Origin: Amycolatopsis sp. CA-128772
Lineage (GTDB): Bacteria > Actinomycetota > Actinomycetes > Mycobacteriales > Pseudonocardiaceae
Direction: 5' to 3'
DNA length: 64,000 nt
NCBI RefSeq assembly: GCF_002904295.1
Contig: NZ_PPHG01000052.1
Coordinates: forward strand, 167,583-231,582
The notes beneath the pieces were generated by a model. The model saw only the letters and a program-made list of their open reading frames with translations, was not told the DNA's origin and did not search any database. The position numbers and the translations under genes are program-made. Numbering within the stretch: position 1 is the stretch's first letter; the number at the start of each line of letters is the position of its first letter. Below, piece by piece: positions 61,717 to 64,000 of this stretch.

Positions 61717-63492
61717 TCACGGCAGCGCGTTCAGGAACGGTTCGTGGCTGTTCTGGAACTCCCAGTTATAGTACTTGTCCCAGTTGATCGACCAGGTCAT
61801 CAGCCCGCGCAGGCTCGGCGAGGTGCCCCCGCGCAGCGTGTACGAGCCACAGCCCGTGCCCTTGACCAGGCAGTTCACCGCCGTCTGCACCTCGGACGGC
61901 GAGGTGTAGCCGTTGCCGGCGCTGACCGCGGCGGGCAGGCCGACGGCGATCTGGTCCGGGCGCAGGCCGGGGAAGAACTGGCCGGTGTTGGCCACGCTGA
62001 AGCCGGCCTTGAGCATGTCGGTCATCGCGATGTGGAACTCGGCGCCGCCCATGTTGTGGTACTGGTTGTCGAGCCCCATGACGGGCCCGGAGTTGTAGTC
62101 CTGGACGTGCAGCACGGTGAGCGAGTCCCGCAGGGCGTGGATGACGGGCAGGTAGGCCCCGGTCCGCGCGTCCCCGGCGCTGGTCCCGCCGTAGAACTGG
62201 TAGCCGACCTGCACGAAGAACGTCTCCGGCGCCATGGTGAGCACGAACCCGGAGCCGTACTTGGCCTTGAGCGACTTGAGCGCGGAGATCAGGTTGACGA
62301 TGACGGGCGTGGTCGGGTTCCGGAAGTCGGTGTCACCGGCGTTGAGCGACAGCGAGTGCCCCTCGAAGTCGACGTCGAGCCCGTTGAGGCCGTACTTGTC
62401 GATGATGGCGGAGACGGAGCTGACGAACTTGTCCCGCGCGGCGGTGGTGGTCAGCTGGACCTGGCCGTTCTGCCCGCCGATGGAGATGAGCACCTTCTTG
62501 CCCTGCGCCTGCTTCGCCTTGATGGCGGCGATGAAGTCGGCGTCACTCTCGACGTTCGGGCATTCGGTGACGGGGCACCGGGTGAAGCGGATGTCCCCGG
62601 AGGTGACGGAGGTGGGTTCCCCGAAGGCGAGATCGATGATGTCCCAGGCGGCGGGCACGTCGGCCATCCGGACGTAGCCGGAGCCGTTGGCGAAACTGGC
62701 GTGCAGGTACCCGATGAGGGCGTGCTTGGGCAGGCCGGTATCGACGCAGCCACTGGTGCTCCCGGTGACGGTCCCGCTCTTCGGCGACTCACCGGCGGAG
62801 TTGTAGGCGGCGACGGCGTAGCTGTGGGTGGTGCAGGCGGTGAGGCCGCCGATGGTGGCCGTGGTCCCGGTGGTCGTGGCGACGACGGTGCTGCCTTCGT
62901 AGACGCGGTACCCGGTGACGGTCCCGGCGCCGGCGCCGGGGCCCCAGCTCAGGGCGATGGAGCTGGTCGTGGCCGCGGTGATCTGCGGGGTGCCGGGAGC
63001 GGTGGGCGTCCCGGGGGTGCCGCCACCGGCCCCGTCGAAGACGACGTCGTCGGCGTAGTAGGTACCGGCCCCGTACCAGCCGTGGAGGTAGAGCTGGGCG
63101 GAGGTCTGGGTAGCGCCGGCGGTGAAGGTGAGGTGCAACTGGTTGTAGGCGCCGGAATCGCCGGACCAGGTCAAGGGCCCGCCGGTGACCCCGAGGTAGA
63201 CGGGATTGCCCCGCACCCAGGCGGAGACGGAGTAGGTGGAGCCGGGCTGAACGGAAACGCTCTGCGAACACTGAGCGTAGTCAGCACCGACGGGCGTACC
63301 GGCGAGGGCATAGCCACCACCGTGCACAGGGGTGGCGGCAACGGCGGCATTGGCACAGGTCCAGCCGGACAGCGACCCGGCTTCGAAGCCGGGGTTGGCC
63401 AGAAGGTTGGCGGCACCGGCGGGAGCAACGGCAAGGCCGGAGAGCGCCAGCACGAACGCGGCGAGGATGGCAGACAGTCGGAAACGCCTCAT
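61717..63492 (-). CDS. Secreted GH18 chitinase with carbohydrate-binding and FnIII domains
   Basis: A 591-residue exported chitinase. Signal peptide ~1-28 (LSAILAAFVLALSGLAVAPAGA), CBM-like beta-sandwich ~30-155 (NLLANPGFEAGSLSGWTCANA), Gly/Thr/Pro linker, fibronectin type III domain ~168-250 (SSIALSWGPGAGAGTVTGYRV), and GH18 barrel ~258-591. The GH18 motif is GLDVDFEG, with Asp373, Asp375 and catalytic Glu377. It cuts chitin chains outside the cell. ATG with GGAGGA upstream. The promoter carries the 13-bp chitinase direct repeats at 63521-63554. Confidence 0.95.
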   Translation of the reverse strand: MRRFRLSAILAAFVLALSGLAVAPAGAANLLANPGFEAGSLSGWTCANAAVAATPVHGGGYALAGTPVGADYAQCSQSVSVQPGSTYSVSAWVRGNPVYLGVTGGPLTWSGDSGAYNQLHLTFTAGATQTSAQLYLHGWYGAGTYYADDVVFDGAGGGTPGTPTAPGTPQITAATTSSIALSWGPGAGAGTVTGYRVYEGSTVVATTTGTTATIGGLTACTTHSYAVAAYNSAGESPKSGTVTGSTSGCVDTGLPKHALIGYLHASFANGSGYVRMADVPAAWDIIDLAFGEPTSVTSGDIRFTRCPVTECPNVESDADFIAAIKAKQAQGKKVLISIGGQNGQVQLTTTAARDKFVSSVSAIIDKYGLNGLDVDFEGHSLSLNAGDTDFRNPTTPVIVNLISALKSLKAKYGSGFVLTMAPETFFVQVGYQFYGGTSAGDARTGAYLPVIHALRDSLTVLHVQDYNSGPVMGLDNQYHNMGGAEFHIAMTDMLKAGFSVANTGQFFPGLRPDQIAVGLPAAVSAGNGYTSPSEVQTAVNCLVKGTGCGSYTLRGGTSPSLRGLMTWSINWDKYYNWEFQNSHEPFLNALP

Positions 63493-63520
63493 CGGGTCCT
63501 CCAGTCAGGGGAGGTTCCTA

Positions 63521-63554
63521 TTGTCTAGACCAATATGTAAATTGTCCAGACCAA
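63521..63554 (-). promoter_or_regulatory. Chitinase direct repeats TTGTCTAGACCAA / TTGTCCAGACCAA
   Basis: Two 13-bp repeats at 63521-63533 and 63542-63554, 21 bp apart and 29-62 bp upstream of the chitinase ATG. They read TTGGTCTAGACAA on the minus strand. They resemble the 12-bp direct repeats (TGGTCCAGACCT type) and DasR-responsive sites known from Streptomyces chitinase promoters, implying chitin induction and glucose repression. Confidence 0.75.
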
Positions 63555-64000
63555 AAGGAGGGTTGCGCGGCGGTGCAGCCGGCGGCGACTCGAGGTGCAA
63601 GGCCGCCGCAGCGTGAGCGCCGGAGGCGGCGAACCCGCCGCGCGAACCTGCCGCAGCCCGAGCGCCGAATGTGGCGAACCCGCAGCGCAAGCCCGCCGCG
63701 CGCGAACCTGCCGCAGCCCGAGTGCCGAAGGCGCCGAAGCCCGCACCCCAGCCCCGAACCCAGCCGCACCCCGCAGCCCAACCCGCCACCAGCCCCACCC
63801 TCCGGCCACACTCCCCCGCCGGCCCGATACGCAGCCGCATCAGCGGCCGTCACGCCGGGTCAAGGCACGCTTTCCCGCCTTGACGCGGCGTGACGGCCGT
63901 TGAACAATCCGGCGTCCGGGCCGGCGGTGAAAACCATCCGCCCGGCAACCCCCCGATCAACCACCCGAACACTGCACCACCCCCACGGCACCCGCCCGGC
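63555..64000. other. Gene-free, repeat-rich right end
   Basis: No credible gene is seen in these 446 bases. A ~36-bp unit containing CGCGAACCTGCCGCAGCCCG recurs at 63634 and 63692 (60-bp period), within GC-rich low-complexity sequence to about 63810. A 22-bp inverted repeat (63844-63865 with 63878-63899, one mismatch, 12-nt loop) follows; it may be a terminator for a gene beyond the edge. Nothing recognisable lies in 63900-64000. Confidence 0.6.

Noticed and set aside
63505..63903. Several short open frames at the right end
   Set aside because: They overlap in all frames over low-complexity repeats, with no start signals or recognisable domains.

Overview
The window is high-GC actinobacterial chromosome, most likely Amycolatopsis or a close Pseudonocardiales relative. 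This is inferred from roughly 70% GC, frequent GTG/TTG starts, many start codons placed 6-7 nt after a TAnnnT box (leaderless transcripts), an AftD-type arabinan locus, and short tandem/inverted repeats between genes. No rRNA, tRNA, CRISPR array, insertion sequence or prophage was seen.

Layout. 1-5.5 kb: housekeeping and accessory genes (PLP decarboxylase cut by the left edge, a decayed YdeI gene, GNAT, F420-type reductase, methyltransferase, PucR regulator, DUF2975 membrane protein plus HTH). 6.2-21.9 kb: cell-envelope polysaccharide locus (DUF3068 protein, two methyltransferases, a GT4 glycosyltransferase, an HHxxxDG acyltransferase, DUF2613 peptide, a multi-spanning membrane protein, a frameshifted flippase, the giant arabinofuranosyltransferase AftD, a GT-C-like protein and a von Willebrand A lipoprotein-like protein). 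It resembles the Rv0224c-Rv0236c region of Mycobacterium tuberculosis. Recurring TTACC/GGTAA palindromes mark its promoters. 22-29.6 kb: GH-like protein, MocR regulator, AhpD-like protein with a scrambled MFS gene, a second MFS exporter with a divergent MarR regulator and two tandem operators, and an HtrA/PDZ protease.

29.8-46.5 kb: an apparently near-complete choline-to-glycine pathway. It comprises a permease, choline dehydrogenase, betaine aldehyde dehydrogenase, Rieske betaine demethylase, dimethylglycine dehydrogenase-like enzyme, heterotetrameric sarcosine oxidase (soxBDAG) and formyl-THF deformylase (PurU), with GntR and TetR/BetI-like regulators. A Rieske ferredoxin and a ferredoxin reductase end the block and may feed electrons to the demethylase, because no GbcB reductase is visible. 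46.6-50.2 kb: four poorly characterised genes, including a lower-GC 513-residue protein of unknown function beside a putative immunity protein. 50.2-54.1 kb: branched-chain 2-oxoacid dehydrogenase operon (E1alpha, E1beta, E2) with a divergent Lrp-type regulator. 54.3-63.5 kb: secreted GH3 beta-glucosidase, two-component system, PobA with an IclR regulator, and a secreted GH18 chitinase whose promoter carries two 13-bp direct repeats of the actinomycete chitinase type.

The most unusual points are: a 130-bp in-place inversion plus three +1 G insertions exactly 252 bp apart in one MFS gene (possibly an assembly artefact); paired 3+1 tandem/inverted repeat elements at convergent gene ends; the shared palindrome in the envelope locus; and the orphan 47.1-48.7 kb gene. 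No clearly new defence or biosynthetic system could be demonstrated from sequence alone.
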